DNA of 64,000 bases from Saprospirales bacterium (GTDB lineage Bacteria; Bacteroidota; Bacteroidia; Chitinophagales; Saprospiraceae). Shown here piece by piece: positions 26,129 through 35,317 of the stretch (positions are counted from its first letter, which is position 1; each line of letters begins with the position of its first letter). The notes beneath the pieces are model-generated. The model was not told where the DNA came from, searched no databases, and saw nothing but the letters and a program-made list of their open reading frames with translations. Location of the stretch: the NCBI GenBank assembly GCA_016711045.1, contig JADJTT010000013.1, positions 1-64,000 on the forward strand, given 5' to 3'. Made by a program: the position numbers and the translations under genes.

Positions 26129-26470
26129 TTAATCAAGGGCTTCTTTGATGATTAAGCCACTAACTGTTTTTTTTATCCATGCAGGGAGGAAAAAATACAG
26201 CACGGCTGCAACCAATAAATAAAATGCCGCCACGATAAAAAACCCGTAATAGCTTTTTCCAAACACATCACCCAGCAAGAGTGCGATGCCTATGTTAAAA
26301 ACAAGCGCAAACAGGGAAACTGCCAGGATGACGCTCAGGCGTGATACCAGCGAAGTAGCTACAAGGGTGGTGGTCTCCAAGGCTTTGAGCTTTGCAAGTT
26401 CGAAAGTCGTTTTGCCATACACTTCCGCACTTCCCAATAAGGATTCCATTGAACTAACGGGAGTTTCCAT
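26129..26470 (-). CDS. Phage-holin-family (Holin-X-like) membrane protein
   Basis: 113 residues. An amphipathic N-terminal region (LAKLKALETTTLVATSLVSR) is followed by two membrane helices (LSVILAVSLFALVFNIGIAL and GFFIVAAFYLLVAAVLYFFL). This is the pattern of the 'phage holin family' proteins found beside YtxH in stress operons; despite the name there is no phage context here. Second gene of the ytxH operon, 29 bp after ytxH. Confidence 0.8.
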   Translation of the reverse strand: METPVSSMESLLGSAEVYGKTTFELAKLKALETTTLVATSLVSRLSVILAVSLFALVFNIGIALLLGDVFGKSYYGFFIVAAFYLLVAAVLYFFLPAWIKKTVSGLIIKEALD

Positions 26471-26499
26471 GTTTGTATTTGTATTTTTGGATTGGCAAT

Positions 26500-26799
26500 T
26501 TACTTTGCAGGATGTGCCTCCCGGTTATTTCCGACAACCGCTTTTGCTTCCAATTTTTCCGCCTTTGCCTCTTCGTTTTCCGCCATGTGGGCAGCATTTT
26601 CTTTCATTTCTTCAAATTTCTTGGTAACGCTTTCAATGAATTCATTGAATTTTTCGCCCAGCCCCTCTAAGTAGTCATTCCCCTTTTGGGAAATCTTATG
26701 CCGGGTAGAAGAACCTTTGTCGGGAGCCAACAAGATGCCCAAGGCAGCTCCGGCGGCTACACCTGCCAAAACACCCAATAATATTTTTCCAGAATCCAT
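26500..26799 (-). CDS. YtxH-domain general stress protein
   Basis: 99 residues. The N-terminus KILLGVLAGVAAGAALGILL is a Gly/Ala-rich membrane helix followed by APDKGSSTRHKI, the YtxH signature; the rest is a charged helical tail with alternating Glu and Lys/Ala. First gene of a four-gene operon (ytxH, holin-like, hypothetical, AI-2E transporter). Copy 3 of the 66-bp promoter element ends 42 bp upstream of the ATG. Confidence 0.9.
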   Translation of the reverse strand: MDSGKILLGVLAGVAAGAALGILLAPDKGSSTRHKISQKGNDYLEGLGEKFNEFIESVTKKFEEMKENAAHMAENEEAKAEKLEAKAVVGNNREAHPAK

Positions 26800-26841
26800 G
26801 ATTTGGTTGTTGTGATTGTGATGTGGAATATTTCCTATTTA

Positions 26842-26907
26842 CAAAGGTGGGCATCTCCTTACTGGTATGCGTTATACATTTATGGTAAAGCTTTACATCA
26901 TTCACAC
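26842..26907 (-). promoter_or_regulatory. 66-bp shared promoter element, copy 3 (ytxH operon)
   Basis: On the minus strand it begins GTGTGAATGATGTAA and ends CACCTTTG. The 11-mers GAATGATGTAA and TAAATGTATAA are spaced 21 bp. Its length and edge motifs are identical to those of the other two copies. It drives the four-gene ytxH operon. Confidence 0.7.
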
Positions 26908-26925
26908 ATTATATCGTTTATACTG

Positions 26926-26967
26926 AAAAAAAAAGTGGTTTGCCAGCCTTCGTCTGACAAACCACTT
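26926..26967 (-). terminator. Rho-independent terminator after rhodanese lipoprotein
   Basis: Arms AAGTGGTTTGCCAG (26933-26946) and CTGACAAACCACTT (26954-26967) pair over 14 bp with one mismatch. On the minus strand the stem is followed by nine Ts. It ends the rhodanese/respiratory transcript coming from higher coordinates and separates it from the ytxH promoter. Confidence 0.8.
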
Positions 26968-26972
26968 ACGAA

Positions 26973-26995
26973 TAGTGCGGCCGCCGGCCGCACTA
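26973..26995. repeat. GC-rich 23-bp palindrome (GGCCGCCGGCC core)
   Basis: A perfect 11+1+11 palindrome beginning TAGTGCGGCCG. The same core with related flanks (ACTACTC or CCTACTCC) recurs at 48951 and 49010, and a half site GGCCGCACTACTC is seen near 24453. This suggests a small family of REP-like extragenic palindromes. Confidence 0.65.
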
Positions 26996-27051
26996 CTCAT
27001 AACTCAATTTTCCTTGAGTAAAAGCAACTAAAAACTAAAAACTAAAAACTA

Positions 27052-27681
27052 TTAACACCCTTCCTCCTCTTGTACAGCCGGTTGCTCCAGTTTGGGTCTA
27101 TTCTGGGGGACGATCACCTTTTGGCGTTCCTGCACAGCAGGTTTGGAAGCAGGAGCGATCGATTGCTCTGCATCCTGGATAGCCTTGGAGAAAATATCGG
27201 CATAGTCAAATCGGGCCGTTTCGTCTTCCAGTTTCAGCCAGGAGGAGTCGGAAAAATCGGCAAAATAGGTCAATCCGCCCTGCAGGACGCGGATATTGGA
27301 ATACCCCAATTGTTTGAGTATCATCCAGGGGGCATTAGCTTCCAGCTGAGTGTTTCCGTAAAGGTAGTACGTCGTAGCATCGTCTTTCCAGATGTCTTCA
27401 TACTCGGCATCCAGGATATGCTGGGTAGGCACATTAATGGCGTTTTGAAGGTGGCCGTTGGCAAATTCGGCAGGAGAGCGCACATCAACTAAAATAAGCG
27501 AGGCACCTTCGTTTTGCACCTTGTTCAATATTTCCTCCGGCATAACCACGTTGTCGGACATCAGAAAGGCCTCTACCGTTTCCTGAATGGATAATTCAAA
27601 GTGATCAGCTCGATTGCTGCAGGAAGCCATGACCAGGCAGGCAGCAAAAAATGATAGGAGGCTCAGTACTCTGGATTTCAT
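27052..27681 (-). CDS. Rhodanese-like lipoprotein without catalytic Cys (A)
   Basis: 209 residues. A lipoprotein signal (LVMASCSN) is followed by one rhodanese domain with the usual start (LILVDVRSPAEFANGHLQNA) and end (IRVLQGGL). The active-site loop reads YLYGNTQLEA, with Gly where the catalytic Cys should be, so classical sulfur transfer through that residue is not expected. The C-terminus is a Pro/Gln/Glu-rich tail ending in EEEGC, identical to that of the next gene; the terminal Cys could replace the lost thiol. Last gene of the Psr/Phs-like operon. Confidence 0.88.
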   Translation of the reverse strand: MKSRVLSLLSFFAACLVMASCSNRADHFELSIQETVEAFLMSDNVVMPEEILNKVQNEGASLILVDVRSPAEFANGHLQNAINVPTQHILDAEYEDIWKDDATTYYLYGNTQLEANAPWMILKQLGYSNIRVLQGGLTYFADFSDSSWLKLEDETARFDYADIFSKAIQDAEQSIAPASKPAVQERQKVIVPQNRPKLEQPAVQEEEGC

Positions 27682-27779
27682 ATTCCAATTGTTTAGTTTT
27701 CAGTTTTCAATTTTCAGTTTTCAATTTTCAATTCAGTATTTCACTGAACATTAAAAACTAAAAACTAAAAACTTCAAAA
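27682..27779. repeat. Low-complexity AAAAACT / TTTTCA tandem runs
   Basis: The gap between the two rhodanese genes has tandem TTTTCAATTTTCAG-type units and AAAAACTAAAAACT units; the same AAAAACT run reappears at 27026-27048 just after the first rhodanese gene. No spacers, so not CRISPR. Possibly slippage-prone. Confidence 0.6.
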
Positions 27780-28421
27780 TCAGCACCCTTCTTCTTCCGC
27801 CTGCACCTCCACCTTCCTGGGTTGCAGGGGCACGGTTTTTTCTGCTACAGGGGCCGGTTGGGCTTTCTTTTGTTCCAAAAAAGGTTCTGCTTCCATCGAT
27901 TTACTTCCACCTGCAAAATACAAGCTAGCCGCTTTTCGGAGCTGATACTGTTCAAATGCAGCGCTGGAAGCGGTGGCCGGGGGTTCCTGGGGGTTCAGGA
28001 TGGTAGCGGTCCATTCGTTCAGGCCTCCTTTGAGGACAAAACTATTTGTACATCCCAGCCTGCGGCTAATCATCCAGGCTTTTTCCGCCAATACCGTTCC
28101 GTTGGAATAGAAAACTACAAAATATTCCTCACAATTGAGTTGTGCCTGGTCTTCCGGACTCAACAGGTTGCCCAGTGGAATATTGATAGCGCCGGGAAGG
28201 GAATATGCATCATACTCTTCATGTGAGCGGACATCCACCAGCAGCAGACTGGGATCCTTTTGGATCAACCAATCCGCCAGTTGGTCTGTGCTGGCAAAAC
28301 GCCATTGGTCACTCAGCTCAGTCAACAAGGCCTCCGGCGAAAGGGAGTGTTTGCGATCATCCCTTGAGCAGCTGGAGAGAAAAAATAATAGCACAAAGGC
28401 TCCCAAAAAATATCGGTTCAT
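27780..28421 (-). CDS. Rhodanese-like lipoprotein without catalytic Cys (B)
   Basis: 213 residues, paralogous in layout to the neighbouring 27052-27681 gene. Lipoprotein signal (FFLSSCSR), rhodanese core (LLLVDVRSHEEYDAYSLPGA), and an active loop VVFYSNGTVLAE in which the catalytic Cys is replaced by Ser. A long tail rich in Ala, Gln, Lys and Pro ends in EEEGC. It starts 33 bp downstream of the NrfD gene, so it is probably translated from the same mRNA. The role is inferred to be binding or handing over sulfane sulfur at the membrane. Confidence 0.88.
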   Translation of the reverse strand: MNRYFLGAFVLLFFLSSCSRDDRKHSLSPEALLTELSDQWRFASTDQLADWLIQKDPSLLLVDVRSHEEYDAYSLPGAINIPLGNLLSPEDQAQLNCEEYFVVFYSNGTVLAEKAWMISRRLGCTNSFVLKGGLNEWTATILNPQEPPATASSAAFEQYQLRKAASLYFAGGSKSMEAEPFLEQKKAQPAPVAEKTVPLQPRKVEVQAEEEGC

Positions 28422-28454
28422 GTGTTATTAATTAAAATATACAACAAACAACAA

Positions 28455-29395
28455 TCAATACAACCACCTCGTCGCCTCTCCCGCTTCCACCATAATGATC
28501 CGGAAAATCAATCCTCCGGTCAGGATTAGTATGGCGGGCAAAGCGGCCGGAATTTTCAGGCCCCTCATTTCCAGCACTTCCAGTGTAAATGGAAGCACGA
28601 GGCCCATTCCAACCACCAGTCCCCAGAATGGAAGGGCGTAACTGCCATGTAGAAACAGGGCGGCAGCCTCCAATTGTACTTCCGGACCGGCCAGAAAGCC
28701 CATAAATAAATGGACGATCAGGAATAACTCAATACCGATCAGGATCAGGTCGATCTGGGTGAACAGCTTTCGTTCCAGGTGCAACCGGGACATCCACATG
28801 ATGGTGGCAGCTCCGGTCGACAGACCTGAAGTCAGGAATAAGGGACCCAACAAGGCTGTATTCCAAAGTGGGCGGGCATTGAAGGCAGAAAGCAAAATGC
28901 CGGTGTACATCCCCAGAATAAGGGCATAGATAAGCATTACCCATGCTAGTGGCGTCCGGTACTTTATGATCAAATTTTCAAGCCGGTCCAATAAACCCCA
29001 TTTCCACTTCCAGGTAGGAATGAGCTCCTTCAAATAGCTGGCCGACCACAAAAGAGACAAGGGGGTGATCACCATTAAAGTCCAGGCGCCCCAGGACATG
29101 GGTGATTCGAGGCGGATTGCCGTATACAACCGCCAAAAATACCACCGGTGCTTCAGGTCGATAAACAGGAAGAAAAGGCCCAGTACCAAAAGGAAGGGAG
29201 CCAGGAACGTAGACCACTTAACCGCGGTGGGTAACGCGGTTTCCCTTCCCGGATATAGTATACCGCAGAAAAAAACAGAATGCCGGCCGCCAACCCGCCC
29301 AAAAATAAATAGACGGGAATGGGCCAATGCCATAGGTTCAAATGCGGATCAATATGGGGAAGATTACGCCCACTAATGATAAGTTCTTCTTTCAT
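28455..29395 (-). pseudogene. NrfD/PsrC-type quinol-oxidising membrane subunit, one frameshift
   Basis: Combined product about 313 residues with eight or so membrane helices. The N-terminal part (HLNLWHWPIPVYLFLGGLAA) and the later motifs GLFFLFIDLKHRWYFWRLYT and SPMSWGAWTLMV are classic NrfD/PsrC features, the site of quinol oxidation that passes electrons to the ferredoxin subunit. The frame changes at a GG (29238-29239 plus strand); adding one base joins YYIREGK to ALPTAVKWSTF. It follows the ferredoxin gene by 78 bp. Confidence 0.88.
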
Positions 29396-29473
29396 GATCT
29401 ATTCAATTCAGGATTGAATACGTGAATATTTGACCTGCAAGGATAACTTTTGCCTCCTTGCCGGCAATTGTTC

Positions 29474-30007
29474 TTACAATAAATAATACACCTGAGGTTT
29501 GGTCCCCGCTTCGGGGGCCAGTACCTTATATTTCCGGGTAGCCAATAACCTGGATACCTCGCTGGAGGGGTCGTCCAAATCGCCGAAATACATGCACTTG
29601 GTGGGGCAGACCGATACGCAAGCAGGCTGCAATCCCTTGCGGATCCGCTGGATGCAGAAAGTACACTTGTCGACATGTCCGTCCGGATGCGAATACCGGG
29701 CGTCATAAGGACATGACTCGATGCAGGCCCCGCAGCCGATGCACATATTGGCAGTCACTAATACGACTCCGCCTTCCACAATATGGCTGGCGCCTGTAGG
29801 GCAGCAACGCACACAGGGTGCATTATCGCAATGGTTACACCGTTCCGAACGTATTTCCATCTCCAGGTTTGGGTACGTACCATGTACCGTCTCTGTAACC
29901 CAGTCTCGGCAATAGCCAATCGGGACGTTGTTTTCTATCTGGCAGGCTACGACGCAGTCGCTGCAGCCCACACATTTCTTGGTATCAATCGCCATGGCGT
30001 ATCTCAT
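29474..30007 (-). CDS. 4Fe-4S ferredoxin subunit (PsrB/NrfC type)
   Basis: 177 residues with four Cys clusters: CVGCSDCVVAC, CNHCDNAPCVRCCP, CIGCGACIESCP and CTFCIQRI with CVSVCPTKC. This is the electron-transfer subunit of molybdopterin respiratory complexes; it would pass electrons from NrfD to the catalytic subunit. Its ATG overlaps the stop of the catalytic subunit gene (ATGA), so the two are coupled. No signal peptide; such subunits are exported bound to the Tat-dependent partner. Confidence 0.95.
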   Translation of the reverse strand: MRYAMAIDTKKCVGCSDCVVACQIENNVPIGYCRDWVTETVHGTYPNLEMEIRSERCNHCDNAPCVRCCPTGASHIVEGGVVLVTANMCIGCGACIESCPYDARYSHPDGHVDKCTFCIQRIRKGLQPACVSVCPTKCMYFGDLDDPSSEVSRLLATRKYKVLAPEAGTKPQVYYLL

Positions 30008-32232
30008 GATTCGACGGCTTTAATGGGTTCATCCAATAAAAAGGTCACAAAGTTGCCTCTCAACCCGGTCCCTCCCATTATGGGATCGACCATGACCTGC
30101 GTGATCATTTCGGTGTCGCTCGCTCCCTTTCCAAAGGCACGGCTCAGTTCCTTTTGTGTTTGTCCAAAACCGTGTACCATATACACCGAATCCCACCGGA
30201 TACGTTCAGTGATCCGGATCTTGATCGGGAAAGAGGACACCGCGTTGTCCTGATTTTTTAGCCAAATCTTTTGCCCGTTCTTCAGCCCCCAGATTTTCGC
30301 CACTTTGGGGTTGATCCAGATATCGTTTTCCTCCATAAGATCGGTGAGGTTTGGATTGTTGGAGGTGCGGCTGAACGTATGCATGGGCGCTCTGCCGTAA
30401 ATCAGGCGGTAATAGCCTTCCGTGGGTTCGGGGTGGGCCGTGTAGTTGGGGAGGGGATCAAAGTCGAAATGCTCGAATTCAGCTGAATACAACTCGATCT
30501 TTCCACTGGCGGTGGGGAACCGGTAGTCCTGCCCGTCTTCCAGGTAGAGCGGACTGGTTCGTTCAAATTTTTCACACCTATCCTTTGCATTTCCTCCAAT
30601 GAGCTGTTGACCTGTTTCAACTGCCAGTTAAGCACTTCACTGAAATCCTCATAGGGGAAATAGGGGCTCAGTCCCAATTTTTCGCCTAGTTGTTTGGTGA
30701 TCCACCACGATGGTTTGGAATCACCGAGGGGTTCTGCCACCGGCATGCGAAGGGCAAGATAGGGCTCCCGGTGCGGCGCTGTGCGGATCTCGTCATACCG
30801 CTCCAGATAGGTGCATTCCGGCAGGATCACGTCGGCAAACCCGGTGATTTCCATGGGCATGGTGTCGACCACCACAAGGAATTCCAGGGAATCGACGGCT
30901 TTTTGCAGGAGTGGCTTATTGGGCATGGAAACCGGGAGGTTGGTGCCGGTCACGACCCATGCTTTGATCCGGGAATCTTTGCCTTCTTCCGGAATGGAAG
31001 CTTCGACAATGGCATTGGTTACGCCTGAATCGGCAAAGGGGAAGCGACCATCCAGCGTATCCCTCCACGCCCATTTCGGTTTTGGATATTCCGGATACGG
31101 GTAGCCGGGCAGTTTCATACTTTCCTTGAAATAAAAACCTCCACGGCGGCCCCACGATCCCAACAGGGCGTTCAGGATCGCAATGGCGCGCGAGCGCTGC
31201 GTATCATCGCCATACCAGGTGACGTGCCGCCCCGGATGTACGATGGTTGCCGGCGCCGCGTTGGCCATGGTACGGGCCGTTTCACGGATCACATCCGGCT
31301 TGATCGTGGTTATGCCGTATGCCCATTCCGGTGTGAACCGGCGCACATGGTGCTTGAGTTGCTCGAACCCATTAGCGTATTTTTCAATGTATGCCTTGTC
31401 ATACAAGTCTTCATAGATCAGCACATGCATCCAGGCCAGCAGCAGCGCAATGTCTGTGGCAGGCTTGATCGGCAACCAGTATTTAGATTTGCTTGCCGCT
31501 GTCGAATAACGGGGATCTACGGTAATGATGTCCGCTCCCCGGTCAATAGCGTCTGACATTTCCTGAACCTGCCCATTGTGCATGTTTTCCCCAATATGGG
31601 AACCGATCAACACCAGGCAGCGGGTGTCGCGAATATCCGTTGGTTCGGGTGAACCTACCGCAAAACCAAATGTGGCTTTGAAACCGGCATCCCGCGGCCC
31701 CCGGCATTGGGCGTAGGAAGGTTGGGCAATTGTCTGTGACCCATATGCCTTGAATAAATGCTCGAAAAAATCGCCCGAAGAGCCATGGTTGAACAGGGCC
31801 ACACTCTCCGGCCCGTTTTTCTCCGCAAGCTGCTTCATCTTTTCGGCAATGAGGCTCAGTGCCTCCTCCCAACTGGCCTTGCGGAAGGTCTGCTTTCCCG
31901 TTTTCCGTTACCCGGATCAACGGGGTGGTCAACCGGTCTGTGTCATAATACATCCCCAAACCTCCTGTGCCGCGCGGGCATAACCGGCCATTGCAGTGTG
32001 GGTCTATTTCGTTCCCAACCACCTTGAGCAATTTTCCTTTCTGGTCCTTGCATACCCAACCGGCACATTTCCAAAAGCACACTTCGCAATAGGTAGGAAG
32101 CCGTTTCACTCCCTCGGCTAATACGCTGTCCCACATCGAATTACTTCTCAGAAATTCAATGCTACCGCCTCCAATGGCCAATCCTGCAAGGCCCAATCCG
32201 GTGATCTTGATAAAATCCCGCCTTGTTTTCAT
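30004..32232 (-). pseudogene. Molybdopterin oxidoreductase, PsrA/PhsA-like, two frameshifts
   Basis: Combined product about 740 residues. A twin-arginine signal (KTRRDFIKITGLGLAGLA) is followed by the [4Fe-4S] motif YCEVCFWKCAGWV with a fourth Cys in GRLCPRG, the molybdopterin core and the probable Mo ligand Cys in SYAQCRGPRDAGFK. A C-terminal dinucleotide-binding part (PNLTDLMEENDIWINPKVAK) completes it. Frames change at TTT 31894-31896 and at the T5 run 30568-30572 (plus strand); correcting both gives a continuous protein. It heads an operon with the ferredoxin and NrfD genes. Polysulfide or thiosulfate is the likely substrate given the surrounding rhodaneses; other sulfur or arsenic substrates cannot be excluded. 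Confidence 0.88.
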
Positions 32233-32321
32233 AATAATATGAATAATTGTTCATGCAATGAATAAGCTAAAATAAGGCCCCTTCTTCCCGGTTGCGTAAT
32301 GATTTTCTTCACTGCAAGGGA

Positions 32322-32333
32322 TGACAAATGTCA
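32322..32333. promoter_or_regulatory. TGACA-AA-TGTCA dyad between divergent units
   Basis: A short perfect dyad in the 174-bp gap between the divergent oxidoreductase operon and the multiheme cytochrome gene, suitably placed to control both. The regulator is unknown. It is short enough to occur by chance. Confidence 0.35.
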
Positions 32334-32416
32334 GCGCATGTAAAATTTAGAATGTTATTATAAATGTCTATTTTCAACCCCTTCGTTACTCGAACATACC
32401 TGCCAAATGAACCGGA

Positions 32417-34266
32417 ATGTCCTTCCGTAATATTCTTGTTGTTGCTGTTTTTTACTCGGTCTACTGGTGTATTGGTTGGGCGCAGTGGTCCGCGATAACC
32501 GGATCGCAGCCATGCAACCCCGGGCCTTATCGGGCGAAAAAGAAACGTGTATAGGTTGTCATGCAGGCATGAAAGGCTTTTCTCCTTATCACGATCCCGC
32601 CGTTATCGGCTGTGCCTCCTGCCACCTGGGCAATCCACGGGAAGCCGACGAAGGGCGGTCCCACAAAGGGATGGTGCTCATCCCCGGCAACATGAGTGAT
32701 GTGGCGCAAACCTGCGGTACGGCCAATTGCCACCGGGATATTAGTCGACGGGTCGAGCATTCGCTCATGACCACCATGGCCGGCGTCATTTCGGTCGATC
32801 GGTTCGTTTTTGGAGAGATCGATACCCTTTCCGCGTCTGCCCATGTGGCTAGCCTGGGATACTCACCTGCCGATCAGCACCTTCGGCAACTCTGCGCTTC
32901 CTGCCATCTCGGCAATGAAAAAACCGTGTATGGACCCATCACGGAACGATCCCGGGGTGGAGGCTGTTTGGCCTGTCACCTGAATCCGGCCTTGGCCACC
33001 GAGGTTTTAGCAAAGGCCGATTCACTAAGTCATCCTTCTCTAACCGTTGAGGTGACCAACGAACACTGCTTCGGCTGCCACAGCCGTTCGGGTCATATCG
33101 CTGGGCTACGAAGGCTGGCACGAAACCCTCCTGACGCCAAAGGAGGTCGTAGGGGAGGAGGGCTACCGCGTACTCGATGACGGCCGTGTGCTGCAGGGGA
33201 TGGGGAGTGACATCCACCACCAGCGGGGTATGGACTGTAATGATTGCCACAGTGCCACTGGGTTAATGGGAACCGGAAAAGAATACTACCACAAAGAAGA
33301 GGCAGTAAAAGTCCATTGTGGAGATTGACATTTTCAGGAGCCGATCCAGTCGGTTGGCTGGGAGGGATTGGATGAAGAATCCCAGAAAATCCTCGGTTTG
33401 CGAAAACTGCCCTACCAGGGGTACCGCTTTCTAAGGGGGGAGGATTCGGGAGAAATTTACTGGAATATATGGGTAGACTCCCTTGGGCAGGCATTTTTAG
33501 TGAGTAAAAATTCCGGAAAAAAAAGACCCTTAAAATCTCCTGTGGCCACCTGCACGAGAGGGGAAGCGCATAAGGATGTCACTTGCTGTACCTGTCATAC
33601 CGCCTGGGCGCCCCAATGTGTGGGCTGTCATACGGCATATAATCCCGACGTGCAATCCTATGACCTGCTAGACAAGGAAAAGAAAGCGGGTAAATGGGAG
33701 GAATTTTTAGGCGGATTCATGGCTGACCCACCGGCGTTAGGGGTAATAGAAAAATCCAAATTGGACGATACACAAGTGCGTACGATTATGATGTTCATTC
33801 CGGGAATGATCATGACAATGGATGCCTCCCTGTTTCCTGGCAAACAGGAGAAAGCTGAGTCTTTTCACAGGCTCTTTGCCCCTGCAGCACCTCACACCAC
33901 CTCAGCCGTTGGCCGCACTTGTGCGTCTTGTCACCTGGATCCCCTCGCTATTGGCTACGGCAGGGGGAAAATTGGACTACCGGGATGTAAGGGGCAAAGG
34001 GCGCTGGTTTTTTACCCCGAATACGCTGCTACTCCTCAGGACGGACTCCCCCAGGATGCCTGGATCGCCTTTTGCAGGAGCCGGCCGGTCAGCTCACTAC
34101 CCGGCCAAATGCCAGGCCTTTTACGCTGGTGGAGCAGCAGCGTATCCTCGCCGTCGGAGCCTGCCTCACCTGCCATGCCGGCGATTCGGACGTGATGCGG
34201 CAAGGGTTGGAGGGGTTTGATACGGTGCTGAAGAGCCTTTCGGAGCAATGCCTGCTGCCAGAATAG
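32417..34266 (+). pseudogene. Periplasmic dodecaheme cytochrome c, several frameshifts and one in-frame TGA
   Basis: The combined product, about 610 residues, has 12 heme-binding sites: CIGCH, CASCH, CGTANCH (a CX4CH type), CASCH, CLACH, CFGCH, CNDCH, CGD(stop)H, CCTCH, CVGCH, CASCH and CLTCH. The N-terminus at ATG 32417 (SFRNILVVAVFYSVYW) looks like a signal anchor but needs a frame change near 32480. Further changes are near 33098, 33965, 34017 and 34068, mostly in homopolymers. At 33326-33328 a TGA replaces the second Cys codon of a CxxCH while the frame continues sensibly on both sides. The motif ISLGYEGWHET after heme 6 fits a known multiheme family. Divergent from the molybdopterin operon; probably an electron carrier to or from it. 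Confidence 0.8.
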
Positions 34267-34326
34267 TTTATGAGTTTATAAGGGTATGAGTTTTTCAAAA
34301 ACTCATACCCTTATAAACTCATAAAC
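34266..34326. terminator. Perfect 30-bp palindrome (bidirectional stem)
   Basis: Two 30-nt arms around a single central C, perfectly complementary and AT-rich (arm begins GTTTATGAGTTTATAAGG). The first base is the last base of the cytochrome stop codon. It is flanked by the convergent sulfurtransferase gene, so it may stop transcription from both sides. The arms themselves contain a partial internal direct repeat (TATGAGTTT). Confidence 0.7.
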
Positions 34327-34431
34327 CAAAACGAAGAAGTCCTGCCCGCGCCTCCACGCAAAGCAGGACCTCTTGCCAGAAAAACTAAAGTTTAGTTTCC
34401 CTTTCTTCAAAAATATAAATCCATTGGTAAA

Positions 34432-35291
34432 TCACTGTGCTACGGGAAGCGTGGCGATCCATTCATTGTAGGCGCCGTCATATACCTTCACATTTTCAAA
34501 GCCCAGAATGTCTTTGAATACCACAAATATCGGTGCAGCGCGAACGCTGGTCTTGCAATAAGCGATAATCTCCTTATCTGGGGTGATGCCTAGTTCTTCC
34601 ACCATTTTCCGGACTTCCTCCTCCGACTTAAAGGCGCCGGTATCTGTAAGGAAAAGTTTGTATTCGAGATTCATAGCGCCGGGGATGTGTCCTTCACTAC
34701 CACTTTCGGTCCCATTGTATTCTCCTTCGCTACGGGCATCAATCAGGACGATACCGGGGTTGTCGGGTGCTTTACTGACCATTTCCAGGTCGGCATAGAT
34801 ATCGGGCTGAAGGGTAGGGGTAAATACGACCGGTTTGAGTTCCGTAGGGGTGGTGGTCAATGGGATGCGCACTTTGCCCCACTCGTTCATATCCTGATGC
34901 AACATGTTTACGTGTTGGGCGCCCATATATTTCAAGATCCAGTAAATCCGGGTATTGTATTTTTGGGATCCGTCATCATAGATTACGATCTCGCTATTTT
35001 CGGAAATTCCTTTGCTTCCCAGAAAGGCAGCCAGTTTATCGGGAGGCAAAATGATCCCGTCAATCACATTATCGCTTTGATACAGGTCGAGGTGGTTGAG
35101 GTAGATTGCTCCTTTAACGTGGTTGGTGGCATAGGATTTGGACTTCCCGGCATCGATGATAACCAGATCGGGGTTGGTTTTCATTAGTCCCAAAAGTCTT
35201 TTGCCGATATGATGTCTATCTGTGCGACCAAGCCGTATGCCAAGCTCAGGATCAGGGCAACGACAAGGGAGAAAATTCTATTTGTTTTCAT
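34432..35291 (-). pseudogene. Secreted two-domain sulfurtransferase, one frameshift near N-terminus
   Basis: About 285 residues. A signal peptide starts at ATG 35291 (MKTNRIFSLVVALILSLAYG); one frame change in CCC-AAAA at 35189-35195 joins SAKDF to GLMKTNPDLVIIDA. It has two rhodanese domains: the first has no Cys in its loop (IVIYDDGSQKYNTR), the second carries the catalytic Cys in IIAYCKTSVRAAP. This is the thiosulfate/3-mercaptopyruvate sulfurtransferase plan, here in the periplasm. It is convergent with the cytochrome gene and downstream of the porin on the minus strand. Confidence 0.85.
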
Positions 35292-35317
35292 TTTTTGCGA
35301 GTTTATGATATGGAAAA

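Noticed and set aside
26129..26470. Phage holin or prophage remnant
   Set aside because: The family name is misleading; the gene sits in a stress operon and no other phage gene is present.
27682..27779. Repeats between the rhodanese genes as a CRISPR or promoter array
   Set aside because: They are short low-complexity runs of TTTTCA and AAAAACT without spacers.
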